A program made the translations under genes and the position numbers. Shown here piece by piece: positions 1 to 8,112 of a stretch of DNA of 64,000 nt (position 1 is its first letter; the number at the start of each line of letters is the position of its first letter). The notes below the pieces were generated by a model, which made no database searches, was not told where the DNA came from, and saw only the letters and a list, made by a program, of their open reading frames with translations. The stretch is from an uncultured Ilumatobacter sp. (GTDB lineage Bacteria; Actinomycetota; Acidimicrobiia; Acidimicrobiales; Ilumatobacteraceae): NCBI GenBank assembly GCA_905182555.1, contig CAJJBX010000003.1, forward strand, positions 62,001-126,000. The letters are read 5' to 3'.

Positions 1-529
1 TTGGGAAAACGGGCGATTCCTGGCTGAACTTCTGCCACGCCATGAACGCATCACTTGGCGCGCTTTCACCAGTCGGCAGGCCGGTGTTGCCGATCACGAC
101 GCTGGCGAACCGATCAGGGTTTGCTGCAACGAGGCGAAGGCCGACAAGGCCGCCCCAGTCCTGACCAAAGAACGTCGCGTTCTGCAGGTCAAGATGATCA
201 ATGATCGCTTCCTGCATCCAAGCCACGTGCCGGGCGTAGGTGTAATCGCTCTTCTCACTCGGCTTGTCGCTCTTGCCAAATCCGACGAGATCGGGCGCGA
301 TCACGCGCATCCCCGCACCGGTCAGCAGCGGGATGATCTTGCGGTAGAGGTAACTCCATGACGGCTCGCCATGCATCGCCAGGACAACCGGCCCGTCAGC
401 CGGGCCCTCGTCGAGATAGTGGACGCGGAGGGTGCCGCCGTCCTGGTCGTCGATCTCGACGTAGTTCGGTGCGAAGGCGTAGCCCGCGAGATCAGCGAAA
501 CGCTCGTCGGGTGTGCGGAGTGATTTCAT
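1..529 (-). CDS. Haloalkane dehalogenase (3' end cut by window edge)
   Basis: An alpha/beta-hydrolase that would hydrolyse a carbon-halogen bond to give an alcohol and free halide. Reading leftward from ATG at 529, residues 53-60 are HGEPSWSY and residues 123-127 are QDWGG. These match DhlA-type dehalogenases, in which Glu55/56 and Trp125 hold the halide and Asp124 is the nucleophile. The segment APDLVGFGKSDKP (78-90) is also family-typical. About 176 codons are visible; the acid and histidine of the triad lie outside the window. It is followed on the same strand by a metallo-hydrolase gene, with a 38-nt gap. An epoxide hydrolase is the main alternative, but the HGEP/QDWGG pair argues against it. 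Confidence 0.85.
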   Translation of the reverse strand, partial: MKSLRTPDERFADLAGYAFAPNYVEIDDQDGGTLRVHYLDEGPADGPVVLAMHGEPSWSYLYRKIIPLLTGAGMRVIAPDLVGFGKSDKPSEKSDYTYARHVAWMQEAIIDHLDLQNATFFGQDWGGLVGLRLVAANPDRFASVVIGNTGLPTGESAPSDAFMAWQKFSQESPVFP

Positions 530-567
530 GTTGGCTTCTTTCGTTCAACGGGGATTAATGGTGACGT

Positions 568-1431
568 TCAACGGGGATTGATGGTGACGGTGTGGAGGTC
601 GTCACCAACTTCGATGGTGCCTGCGAAGTGCGCTACTCCGAGTGCCCGCCAGTCGTCGGCGCTGCCGCTCACGGGCATCGGCGGGACGTAGTGCGTGTAG
701 ATCAACGTGTCGATCTCGGCCTTGGCTGCGGTCTGCGCTGCCTCTTCGGGCGACGAGTGGTAGTCGAGCGTGTCCTGTATCCGTTGCAATGGCACGTTCG
801 CAAGGATGTCCTTGCGGATCACGGTGTGGACCAGCGCGTTCGCGCCTTCGCATAGCGCATCGAGGCCGGCACACGGCACGGTGTCGCCGGCTGCGACGAC
901 ACTTGCGACTCCTGCATCAGAACGGTGATCGAAACGGAAGCCGACGCTCGGCTCGACCGGTTTGTGATCGGTTTGCCCGCAGGTAATCCGAACGTTGCCG
1001 GGCAGGTCAACGACACCCTCGGTCACTTCGATCACGGTCACTGGTGGCCGATGATCGAGATCTGGGTGGTGGGCGAGGCGGTATTCGATGTCCGGGTCGA
1101 GTGACGCCAGGATGTGATCGACAACCTGCTGGGTGCCGACCGGGCCAACGATCGTCAGCGGTGTCTCCTCGAACGTCATCACCCAGCGCGTCGTGATCAC
1201 GTCGTTGAGGTCGGTGATGTGGTCACTGTGCAGATGGGTGATCAGGACCGCTGAAAGGTTCGGTGCCCCGAGCCCACACGCGGCGAGACGCATCAGCACG
1301 CCTCGACCAGCATCAACCAGGTAGTGCTCTGCGTCGGCACCCTCGCCGGCCGAGATCAGCGTGGCCGGGCCAGCGCGATCAGGTGCAGGCATCGGCGAAC
1401 CGGTACCCAGCAGCGTGACGGTCAAACTCAT
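568..1431 (-). CDS. MBL-fold metallo-hydrolase (RNase Z / arylsulfatase-like)
   Basis: A soluble 287-aa metallo-beta-lactamase-fold protein. It begins MSLTVTLLGTGSP and carries the zinc motif THLHSDH at about residues 71-77. It also has further ligand-type residues (GDTVPC, HTV) and a terminal THYVPP segment like RNase Z/ElaC and lactonase-type hydrolases. ATG 1431 was chosen because GGAG lies about 7 nt upstream and the fold starts there; an upstream extension to 1533 is possible but carries no domain. It lies 103 nt after the sulfatase on the same strand, so the two could be co-transcribed. The substrate cannot be named from sequence; a phosphodiester, lactone or sulfate ester are all possible. 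Confidence 0.85.
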   Translation of the reverse strand: MSLTVTLLGTGSPMPAPDRAGPATLISAGEGADAEHYLVDAGRGVLMRLAACGLGAPNLSAVLITHLHSDHITDLNDVITTRWVMTFEETPLTIVGPVGTQQVVDHILASLDPDIEYRLAHHPDLDHRPPVTVIEVTEGVVDLPGNVRITCGQTDHKPVEPSVGFRFDHRSDAGVASVVAAGDTVPCAGLDALCEGANALVHTVIRKDILANVPLQRIQDTLDYHSSPEEAAQTAAKAEIDTLIYTHYVPPMPVSGSADDWRALGVAHFAGTIEVGDDLHTVTINPR

Positions 1432-1534
1432 CGGGAACTCCATCCCGGTAATGACATCGTTGCGAGGAAATCGTTGCGGGAGAACGAGCCGGGAGGGCAC
1501 AGAGTTGCGAAAGGGGCCTGACCCCATACGCAAC

Positions 1535-3811
1535 TCACTGGCGGCTCATTTCACTTGCGGCGTTTGCTCGCTCGGCCTCGACGGCATCGCGCGACAGCAG
1601 CTGAACAACGACGTCGTGCAGCGTGCCTTCAAAGGGGAACGGTCCGGTGTAGCGCTGCGATACAGCAGAGCCGTAGTCGTACCCGACGCTCGGACCGACT
1701 GACGACATCATTGTCATGAACAGCGGCAGCTCGGTCGGCTCGGTTGCCACGCCATCGAGGCTCAGCGAGATCGTGCCTGTCTTGGCGCCGGTACGGCGCA
1801 CCTGGACGCCGAGGGCACTCGAGCCGACTGGCACGTCGATCTCGGACTCGACGATCAAATGGTCGTCGAATGCGTTGTAGTCAACGACCAGCTTGTTGTC
1901 CTGAACAAAGATCGACACGCCTGAGTTCTCGGTACCGGTCGCGTACAAAACTCCCTGCTCACCTGCTGCACGAGTAATGCGAGCTGTGAGGTCAAACGAG
2001 GTCCCACCGAGCGACACCGATGCTTGGCCTGGCATGGGCGACATCGGTGGCCGATAGACGTATCGCTTGTCGATCGGGTGCGGGGAGTGATCGCGGAACC
2101 TGCTGCCGAACAGTTCGATCGTGCGATCGTCGAGCGGAAGCACCCCGTGTTTGTCTGCTTCCTGCCACCACAGATCGATCAACTCGGCGAGCTTCTCCGG
2201 CTCTTCGCCAGCCAGGTCGGTGCACTCAGACCAGTCGTTGCTGAGGTGGTAGAGCTCCCAGGTTTCCGTGTCGTAGTCCGCACCCTTGTTGTGCTTGCAG
2301 ACGGCTTTCCACAGCGACTCCTGGTCGCCAGCAACGAGTGCTCGGCTGCCGGCCATCTCGAAGTACTGGACCGTGTTCGCGGTCGGAGCCAACGCATCAG
2401 CCAGCGCATTGGTAAAGGAGCGACCAGTGACGGGAAGTTGTTCGAGCCCGTTGTACACCTCCGGTGCTGTGGCGCCGACCATCTCGTAAATCGTCGGAAC
2501 GATGTCGGACACGTTGACGAATTGATCGCGTAACACACCAGGGTCGGTGACGCCTGGGGCGCTGACGATCATTGGCACGTGCACACCACCTTCGTGCGTG
2601 TTCTGCTTGTACCACTTAAACGGGGAGTTGCCGGCCTGCGCCCAGCCCCACGGGTAGTTAGTGTGACTGTGCGGGCCACCGATGTCGTCGATCTGATCCA
2701 TCACCTGATCGGCTGTTTCAAAGATGCCGTTGAAGAACTTCATCTCGTGCATGACGCCGAACGGGCCACCCTCCTGCGAGGCACCGTTGTCGGCAAGCAC
2801 CACGACAATCGTGTTCTCGAGCTCACCCATGTCACGCAGACCGTCGATGAGGCGGCCAATCTGGTCGTCGGTGTGGTCGAGGAACGCGGCAAACGCTTCC
2901 TGGAGGCGGCAGTTAAAGCGCTGCTGGTTCTCCGACAGGTCGTCCCACGCATCGACTCCCGGGTTGCGCGGCGCAAGCTCTGTTTCCGGAGGGATCACAC
3001 CGAGTTCGAGCTGCCGAGCAAACCAGCGCTCGCGGATGACATCCCAACCTTCGTCGTACTTCCCGCGGTACTTGTCCATATAGGCCTGCGGTGCCTGATG
3101 CGGCGCGTGTGTGGCGCCGAATGGCACATACGCGAAGAACGGGCGATCAGGTCGCACGCCCTTGCTGTCGCTGACCATCTTCATCAGCTGGTCGATCATG
3201 TCTTCACTGATGTGGTACCCGTCGGCTGAAGACCCTCCACCACTCGACGCGGGTTGATCGATCATGTGGTTGTCGCACACGAGCGACGGGTGAAATTGGT
3301 CGGTTTCGCCTTCAAGAAAGCCGTAGAACCGGTCGAAGCCCCGGGCCAATGGCCATTGCTCAAACGGGCCAGCTGCTGAGCACTGCTCCATCGGTGCAAG
3401 GTGCCACTTGCCCACGCAGAAGGTGGCGTACCCGTCGTCCCGGAGGACTTCGGCAACAGTTGCTGCGTGGTTGCTGATGTGGCCGAGTTGGCTGGGAAAG
3501 CCGGTACGGAAGTTCGACACGGAACGCATCCCGACGGCGTGCTGCGCACGACCGGTCAGCAGCGACGCGCGGCGTCGCGCAGCCAAGGCGAACGTCGCCG
3601 CTCTTGCTGCGCCACCCGCAGCGAGCGCGTCGACGTTCGGTGTATCGATATCGGAGCCGTAGCAACCGAACTGCGCGAAGCCGGTGTCGTCAAGCAGAAC
3701 GACCACGACGTTCGGTGCGCCATTGCCGGGGTGCGGCGGCTCATCAAACCATGCCTCGGAATCAGCGAGGGTCTTGCCGATCTTTCCTTCAAAACGTGAA
3801 GCTCGCGTCAT
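1535..3811 (-). CDS. Arylsulfatase (sulfatase family), active-site segment anomalous
   Basis: A 758-aa type I sulfatase-family protein that should hydrolyse sulfate esters. The metal-binding start VVVVLLDDTGFAQFGCYG (35-52), the segment ASLLTGR (82-88), KWHLAP and the DNGASQEGG region are all present, along with the C-terminal domain of the long AtsA/AtsD-like enzymes. The formylglycine precursor motif C-x-P/A-x-R should lie at 77-81, but the frame reads AARRR, with no Cys. On the same strand, one frame off (about 3567-3581), the DNA reads C-A-T-P-R, suggesting compensating small indels. The start overlaps the TetR gene stop by 4 nt (ATGA), so the two are probably translationally coupled. Confidence 0.88.
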   Translation of the reverse strand: MTRASRFEGKIGKTLADSEAWFDEPPHPGNGAPNVVVVLLDDTGFAQFGCYGSDIDTPNVDALAAGGAARAATFALAARRRASLLTGRAQHAVGMRSVSNFRTGFPSQLGHISNHAATVAEVLRDDGYATFCVGKWHLAPMEQCSAAGPFEQWPLARGFDRFYGFLEGETDQFHPSLVCDNHMIDQPASSGGGSSADGYHISEDMIDQLMKMVSDSKGVRPDRPFFAYVPFGATHAPHQAPQAYMDKYRGKYDEGWDVIRERWFARQLELGVIPPETELAPRNPGVDAWDDLSENQQRFNCRLQEAFAAFLDHTDDQIGRLIDGLRDMGELENTIVVVLADNGASQEGGPFGVMHEMKFFNGIFETADQVMDQIDDIGGPHSHTNYPWGWAQAGNSPFKWYKQNTHEGGVHVPMIVSAPGVTDPGVLRDQFVNVSDIVPTIYEMVGATAPEVYNGLEQLPVTGRSFTNALADALAPTANTVQYFEMAGSRALVAGDQESLWKAVCKHNKGADYDTETWELYHLSNDWSECTDLAGEEPEKLAELIDLWWQEADKHGVLPLDDRTIELFGSRFRDHSPHPIDKRYVYRPPMSPMPGQASVSLGGTSFDLTARITRAAGEQGVLYATGTENSGVSIFVQDNKLVVDYNAFDDHLIVESEIDVPVGSSALGVQVRRTGAKTGTISLSLDGVATEPTELPLFMTMMSSVGPSVGYDYGSAVSQRYTGPFPFEGTLHDVVVQLLSRDAVEAERANAASEMSRQ

Positions 3812-4455
3812 GGCCCGGTCTCCTTGTTGATTTCATGGTCACTATCGGGCTGCAGGCCGGGCCATCTGTCGAGAATTGCAGTGAGCGAACAATTCCACGA
3901 TCGTGAGATCTGCCGGTCCGAACGGCCGTGTGCCGCCTGCAGGACCTCGTAGGCCTCGGGCGAAGTCATGGCATCGATCACAGCAAGTAGGTTCGCCGCT
4001 CCGGCAGGCGACAGTTGTGCCGCCTCAGACGCGAAGTGCGCACGCGCTTGGTCAGACAGCTGCGAACGGCCCCGACCAACCCCTTCGGCTATCGGTTGAT
4101 AGTCGAGCGCACGCTGTCGTGCGATCTGCATCATCGGCCCAGCGACGGTCAGTAGATCGAGCCGGGCACGCACGTGCTTCGCAACTCGTTCCGAACGTGG
4201 GGCATCGGTATCGACCATCGCGTCAAACAAGTGGACGTACCGCTCCCGGAAGACGTCGAAGGCCTCGCGTTGCATGTCGTCCAGCCCGTCGAAATTTCGA
4301 AAGATCGATGACACCGAAACCCCGGCTTGCTCGGCCACGTCTTCGGCGGTCGGAGGTACTTTGCCATGGCGCACGAGCACAAAAACAGCGTCAATGACAG
4401 CGGCACGGCTGCGCTCGCGGCGCGCCCGGCGACCATCTATTGTCTGCTCCGGCAC
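3808..4455 (-). CDS. TetR-family transcriptional regulator
   Basis: A 215-aa regulator. The N-terminal helix-turn-helix spans about residues 17-65 (ARRERSRAAVIDAVFVL, then AEDVAEQAGVSVSSIFRNF), as in TetR proteins. The remainder is a helical ligand-binding and dimerisation domain without a recognisable ligand signature. It is the first gene of an operon with the sulfatase, to which it is coupled by a 4-nt overlap. The likely role is sensing a substrate or product and controlling sulfatase expression. An 18-bp near-palindrome 26 nt upstream of its start (4481-4498) is a good candidate for its own operator. Confidence 0.9.
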   Translation of the reverse strand: MPEQTIDGRRARRERSRAAVIDAVFVLVRHGKVPPTAEDVAEQAGVSVSSIFRNFDGLDDMQREAFDVFRERYVHLFDAMVDTDAPRSERVAKHVRARLDLLTVAGPMMQIARQRALDYQPIAEGVGRGRSQLSDQARAHFASEAAQLSPAGAANLLAVIDAMTSPEAYEVLQAAHGRSDRQISRSWNCSLTAILDRWPGLQPDSDHEINKETGP

Positions 4456-4480
4456 GGTGACGATGTGGACACCCTAGACC

Positions 4481-4498
4481 GCAAGACATATGTATTGC
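4481..4498. promoter_or_regulatory. Candidate TetR operator
   Basis: GCAAGACATATGTATTGC is an 18-bp inverted repeat with 8 of 9 paired positions, centred on ACATATGT. It lies 26 nt upstream of the TetR start codon. Its size and position suit a TetR-dimer site that would autoregulate the TetR-sulfatase operon. The assignment is inferred from position and symmetry only. Confidence 0.45.
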
Positions 4499-4558
4499 GA
4501 GTCAGACTTTCATAATCAGGTTCAGTTGCCCACCAACTAGACGATCTGTTACGGTCAG

Positions 4559-5098
4559 TCAGCGGCTGATTCGGTAGAGCACGTGCCGCTCGAGGCGGTG
4601 ACCGGGCTCAAGGGTCGGATGGTCAAAATCGTCGGCCGGGTCATGCGTCATCCCGATCCGCTCCATGACCCTCCACGACCGCTCGTTCACGGTCGCGGTG
4701 AAGGACACAATCTCGTCGACGCCGAGTCGTTCGAACCCGTCGGCGAGCACAACTCGTGCGCCTTCGGTGGCATACCCGTTTCCCCAAAACTCCTTGGTGA
4801 AGCGCCAGCCGATCTCGATTGCCGGCGTGAAGTGCGCTTCGAAGGTCGCTTGCCACAACCCGATGTAGCCAGCGAACAAAGACGACTCGGTTACCTCCAC
4901 CGCCCAGAGGCCGAGGCCCTGCTTTTCAAACGCCGCTTCGGCCCGATCGACGAATGCATTGCTCTGCTCGAGGGTGAGGGTCGAGGGAAAGTGCTCCATC
5001 ACCACCGGATCCGCGTTGAGTGCAGCGAACGCGACGCGGTTGGCGTCGGTCCATCGATGGAGTCGCAACCGGTCGGTCCTCAATTCACGTGGAGTCAC
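4559..5098 (-). CDS. GNAT-family N-acetyltransferase (RimJ/RimL type)
   Basis: A 179-aa acetyl-CoA-dependent acetyltransferase. It begins TPRELRTDRLRLHRW, typical of the RimJ/RimL branch, and has the core EIGWRFTKEFWGNGYATEGA (about 106-125), which forms the acetyl-CoA pyrophosphate loop. It ends with SWRVMERIGMTHDP, also family-typical. The acceptor could be a protein N-terminus or a small amine and cannot be deduced. It is followed by a 103-nt gap to the TetR gene start. Confidence 0.9.
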   Translation of the reverse strand: MTPRELRTDRLRLHRWTDANRVAFAALNADPVVMEHFPSTLTLEQSNAFVDRAEAAFEKQGLGLWAVEVTESSLFAGYIGLWQATFEAHFTPAIEIGWRFTKEFWGNGYATEGARVVLADGFERLGVDEIVSFTATVNERSWRVMERIGMTHDPADDFDHPTLEPGHRLERHVLYRISR

Positions 5099-5132
5099 GT
5101 ATCGATTCTCTCAGGCCCACCAGACGTTTGAT

Positions 5133-5342
5133 CTACCAGTTGTGGCCGCGGCGCTCCCGGCAGGTCAGATCGTCAATGAGGTTGATCGACGCCGCGCCTG
5201 CGACGAGCAGCGTCATGACGCCGTCGTCGTCGCTGAAGTACGGGCCGAACGCGTCGACGAAGAGTTGGCGAATTGCATCGAGCACCGACGGATCCGGCGC
5301 CACGAGTGTCTCAGTGGTCACGCCATCAGTCTCGCTGAGCAC
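5133..5342 (-). CDS. Small hypothetical protein (69 aa)
   Basis: A 69-aa reading frame from GTG 5342, on the same strand as and 34 nt upstream of the acetyltransferase gene. The product is mildly acidic with a hydrophobic stretch (GVMTLLVAGAASINLIDDL) and a basic end (TCRERRGHNW). I recognise no family. It fills an otherwise empty gap and its start abuts a repeated palindrome (5347-5375), so it is plausible but unproven. Confidence 0.45.
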   Translation of the reverse strand: MLSETDGVTTETLVAPDPSVLDAIRQLFVDAFGPYFSDDDGVMTLLVAGAASINLIDDLTCRERRGHNW

Positions 5343-5346
5343 GACC

Positions 5347-5375
5347 GGTCACACTGTGCCTGGCACAGTGTGACC
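5347..5375. repeat. Interspersed palindrome, copy 1
   Basis: A perfect inverted repeat with 14-nt arms (GGTCACACTGTGCC and its complement) and a single central base. Its 27-bp core has arms GTCACACTGTG / CACAGTGTGAC around the centre CCTGG, and it recurs at 18843-18869 and 31023-31049. This copy lies between divergent genes and ends directly before the GTG start of the CoA-transferase. It could be an operator, an RNA hairpin in the leader, or a REP-like element. Confidence 0.9.
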
Positions 5376-6578
5376 GTGACATCTGAATCTGTTCGACCGG
5401 CCGGCCCACTCGATGGAGTGCGCGTGGTCGACCTCACCAGCGTGGTCATGGGCCCGCTTGCCACACGCATGCTTGGTGACATGGGTGCCGACGTGATCCG
5501 TGTCGAGACGCCAGACGGCGACATCATTCGACACTACGAGCCGGCCCGCAGCGCCATGATGAGCGCGTTCAGCCTCAACCTCAATCGCAACAAGCGCAGC
5601 GTCGTGCTCGACCTCAAATCCGACAGCGGCGCGGCAGCACTGCGTGACCTCGTTGCCACAGCTGACGTGTTCGTCACGACCATGCGACGGTCGGCGTTGA
5701 ATCGACTCGGGATCGATGACGCATCGATCCGGGCAATCAAGCCGAACATCATCACCTGCGTCGCCAACGGCTGGGGCAGCAACGGCCCGAACGCCGACAA
5801 AGCGGCCTACGACGATGTGATCCAAGCAGCGTCCGGTGTTGTCGACCTCTTCACGTACTCGGGCGGCGCGCCACAGTTGGTGCCATCGATCATCGCCGAC
5901 AAGGTCAGCGGCCTGCACATTGTCCCAGCAATCACCGCCGCGCTGTACCGGCGTGCAATGACGGGCGAGGGTGATTCGATCGAGGTTCCAATGGCCGAGG
6001 TCATGGCATCCTTCAACCTGGTCGAACACCTTGGTGGCTCGACTTTCGAACCACCGGTTGGCGAGTTCAGCTATCCACGAATCACCACACCGAATCGGCG
6101 CCCCCGCCAAACCGCCGACGGCTGGGTTGTCCTGCTCCCCTATACCGACGCCAACTGGCGTGACTTCTTCGGCTTCGTCGGCCGATCCGAGCTCGCCACC
6201 GATCCGCGATTCGCCGAGCAGCGTTCGCGCATCGCCAACTCCGGTGAGCTCTACGGCATGCTCGACGAGATGGTCGCTGACCTGCCAACGGCCGCGCTGC
6301 TCGACTTCTGCGACAGCCGGTCGATACCGGCATCAGCGGTCCTCGACTTGGAACACATCGCCGACGATCCGCACTTCAAGGCCATCGACCTCTTGCACGA
6401 CGACGAGCACCCGACCGAAGGTGCCTACCGCTACACCCGCGATCCAATCCGATTCGCGAGTCGCGGCGACGACCACGAGACCGTGCGACTGCATGCGCCG
6501 GGCCTCGGTGAACACACCGACAAGGTGATGGCTGAGCTTGGTTGGACCAGCGATCAGATCGCCACGTTGCATCCCTGA
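5376..6578 (+). CDS. CaiB/BaiF-type CoA-transferase (family III)
   Basis: A 400-aa family III CoA-transferase that moves CoA between carboxylic acids. The start GPLDGVRVVDLTSVVMGP, the segment ADVIRVETPDGD, NRNKRSVVLDLKS and the catalytic-region GEGDSIEVPMAEVMASF are all family-typical. GTG 5376 gives the usual length; GTG 5370, inside the palindrome, is an alternative, and the frame upstream carries no conserved sequence. The adjoining SDR runs the same way, 93 nt on, suggesting a joint role in degradation of a CoA-activated carboxylic acid. The substrate is unknown. Confidence 0.9.
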   Translation: MTSESVRPAGPLDGVRVVDLTSVVMGPLATRMLGDMGADVIRVETPDGDIIRHYEPARSAMMSAFSLNLNRNKRSVVLDLKSDSGAAALRDLVATADVFVTTMRRSALNRLGIDDASIRAIKPNIITCVANGWGSNGPNADKAAYDDVIQAASGVVDLFTYSGGAPQLVPSIIADKVSGLHIVPAITAALYRRAMTGEGDSIEVPMAEVMASFNLVEHLGGSTFEPPVGEFSYPRITTPNRRPRQTADGWVVLLPYTDANWRDFFGFVGRSELATDPRFAEQRSRIANSGELYGMLDEMVADLPTAALLDFCDSRSIPASAVLDLEHIADDPHFKAIDLLHDDEHPTEGAYRYTRDPIRFASRGDDHETVRLHAPGLGEHTDKVMAELGWTSDQIATLHP

Positions 6579-6671
6579 CGGCCGGGCTGCCGAGATACCG
6601 AGATCAGAAAGGTCGTCGGGCCGGGCACCAGCGTTGGGGCTCAGCAGCGCAGTGCGACTAGACCCTTGCGG

Positions 6672-7518
6672 ATGGAGAATCTGAACGGTAAGACAGCAGT
6701 GATCACCGGTGGTGCAAGTGGCATCGGTCTGGCGATGGCCCACCGGTTCGGCGCTGCGGGCATGAACCTCGTGATCGGCGACATCGAAGTTCCCGCGATG
6801 GAATCAGCGGTGACCGAACTGACCGCTTCCGGCTACCAGGTCGTCAGCCTGCAGGTCGACGTTCGCGACATCGAGCAGCAGCGCGAACTCGAACGAATCG
6901 CCATCGAAGCTTTCGGCAACATCCACGTGCTGTGCAACAACGCCGGTGTGGGCGCAGGCGGCCCGGTCGCCGACCCCGACAACCTTGAGGTCTGGCGCTG
7001 GACCATCGACATCGATCTGTGGGGCGTTATCTACGGCTGCAAGGTCTTCCTTCCTGCGATGATCGCGCACGGCGAGCCGTGTCACGTGGTGAACACCGCC
7101 TCGATGGCTGGCCACGGATCGGCCCCGTTCATGGGGGCGTACAGCGTTGCCAAGTACGGCGTCGTCGCCCTGTCCGAGACGTTGACCAAGGAGATGCAGA
7201 TTGCCGGGAACGACGTTGGGGTGTCGGTACTTTGCCCCGCCTTCGTGGCAACCGGCATCGCCAAGAGCGACCGCAACATGCCCGACGATCTGTCATGCTG
7301 TACCGGCCAGCACCCCAGTATCCGGGGGGATGCAGTCAATGATTGAATCGTTGGTCGCAAACGGCATTGCGACCAACGTCGTCGCTGACGCAGTCCACGA
7401 TGCCGTCATCGAGAACAAGTTCTGGATCCTCACCCACGACGAAACCAAGCCGGGCGTGCTCGAGCGGGCCCAGCAGATCGTTGATGGCCTCAACCCTGGC
7501 CTCGGCGGGTTTCTCTAG
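6672..7518 (+). pseudogene. Short-chain dehydrogenase/reductase, frameshifted near 7290-7320
   Basis: A classical SDR NAD(P)-dependent oxidoreductase. It has TGGASGIG near residue 12, NNAGV at about 93, NTAS at about 140 and the catalytic YSVAK at about 155. The frame from ATG 6672 ends at 7346 with an unrelated tail. The expected C-terminal part (MIESLVANGIATNVVADAV to GLGGFL, ending at 7518) continues in another frame. One small indel between about 7290 and 7320 restores a protein of about 281 aa. Active-site residues are intact, so either the assembly is wrong or the gene broke recently. Confidence 0.85.
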
Positions 7519-7542
7519 CGCAACTCTGTCGACGACAAGAAT

Positions 7543-7585
7543 CTCGGGACGCATTGCGGCGGAATGCGCTGCGTCATGTCCCGAG
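7543..7585. terminator. Candidate bidirectional terminator
   Basis: CTCGGGAC (7543-7550) and GTCCCGAG (7578-7585) form an 8-bp GC-rich stem between the convergent SDR and cysC ends, with GCATT/AATGC able to pair inside. There is no clear T-run, so it may act as a simple hairpin. Confidence 0.4.
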
Positions 7586-7626
7586 GTTGCTGCGACAGTT
7601 CATTCCTTGAGCGCCGAGACCTCCGG

Positions 7627-8112
7627 TCAGCTGATGAGGCCGCCCGCACGAAGCGCGGCGATGATCTGATCAGCTGCTTCTTCTGCTGACAGCACCGTGG
7701 TGTCGACATGGACCTCCGGTGACTCCGGAGCTTCATAGGGCGAGTCGATCCCGGTGAAGTTGGCCAATTCACCGGCGCGGGCCTTGGCATACAGGCCCTT
7801 CGGGTCGCGCGTTTCAGCAACATCGAGCGGCGTGTCGACGTGCACTTCGATGAACTCGCCCACCTCCACTCGCTCTCGGGCTAAACGGCGTTCTGCCCGG
7901 AACGGCGAGATGAATGACACGAGGACCAGCAGACCGGCGTCGACCATCAGGCCCGACACTTCAGCAATCCGGCGGATGTTCTCCACACGGTCTGCATCGG
8001 TGAAACCGGGGTGCACACAGACCGGTGCCCATGTAGGTCGTGCCGTAGAGCGCGGGGAAGATCGGAGAGTTGCGTGTGGCGTTGTAGAAGAGCGTCGACT
8101 TGCCGGAGCCGG
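7627..8112 (-). pseudogene. cysC: Adenylylsulfate kinase (CysC) domain of a CysN-CysC fusion, frame broken
   Basis: APS kinase phosphorylates adenylylsulfate to PAPS. The intact C-terminal part reads [49 protein letters not shown] and FTGIDSPYE, all family hallmarks. The P-loop GLSGSGKST is visible at about 8090-8115 only after restoring one missing base. The stretch between the P-loop and GFTDADR (about 8010-8090) is shorter than usual and does not match the LDGDNVRHGL region. It continues the CysN reading, as in bifunctional CysNC proteins. The kinase is probably non-functional as written. Confidence 0.75.

Noticed and set aside
5349-6110. 253-aa minus-strand open frame opposite the CoA-transferase
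   Set aside because: Antisense artefact of high-GC coding sequence; no conserved residues.
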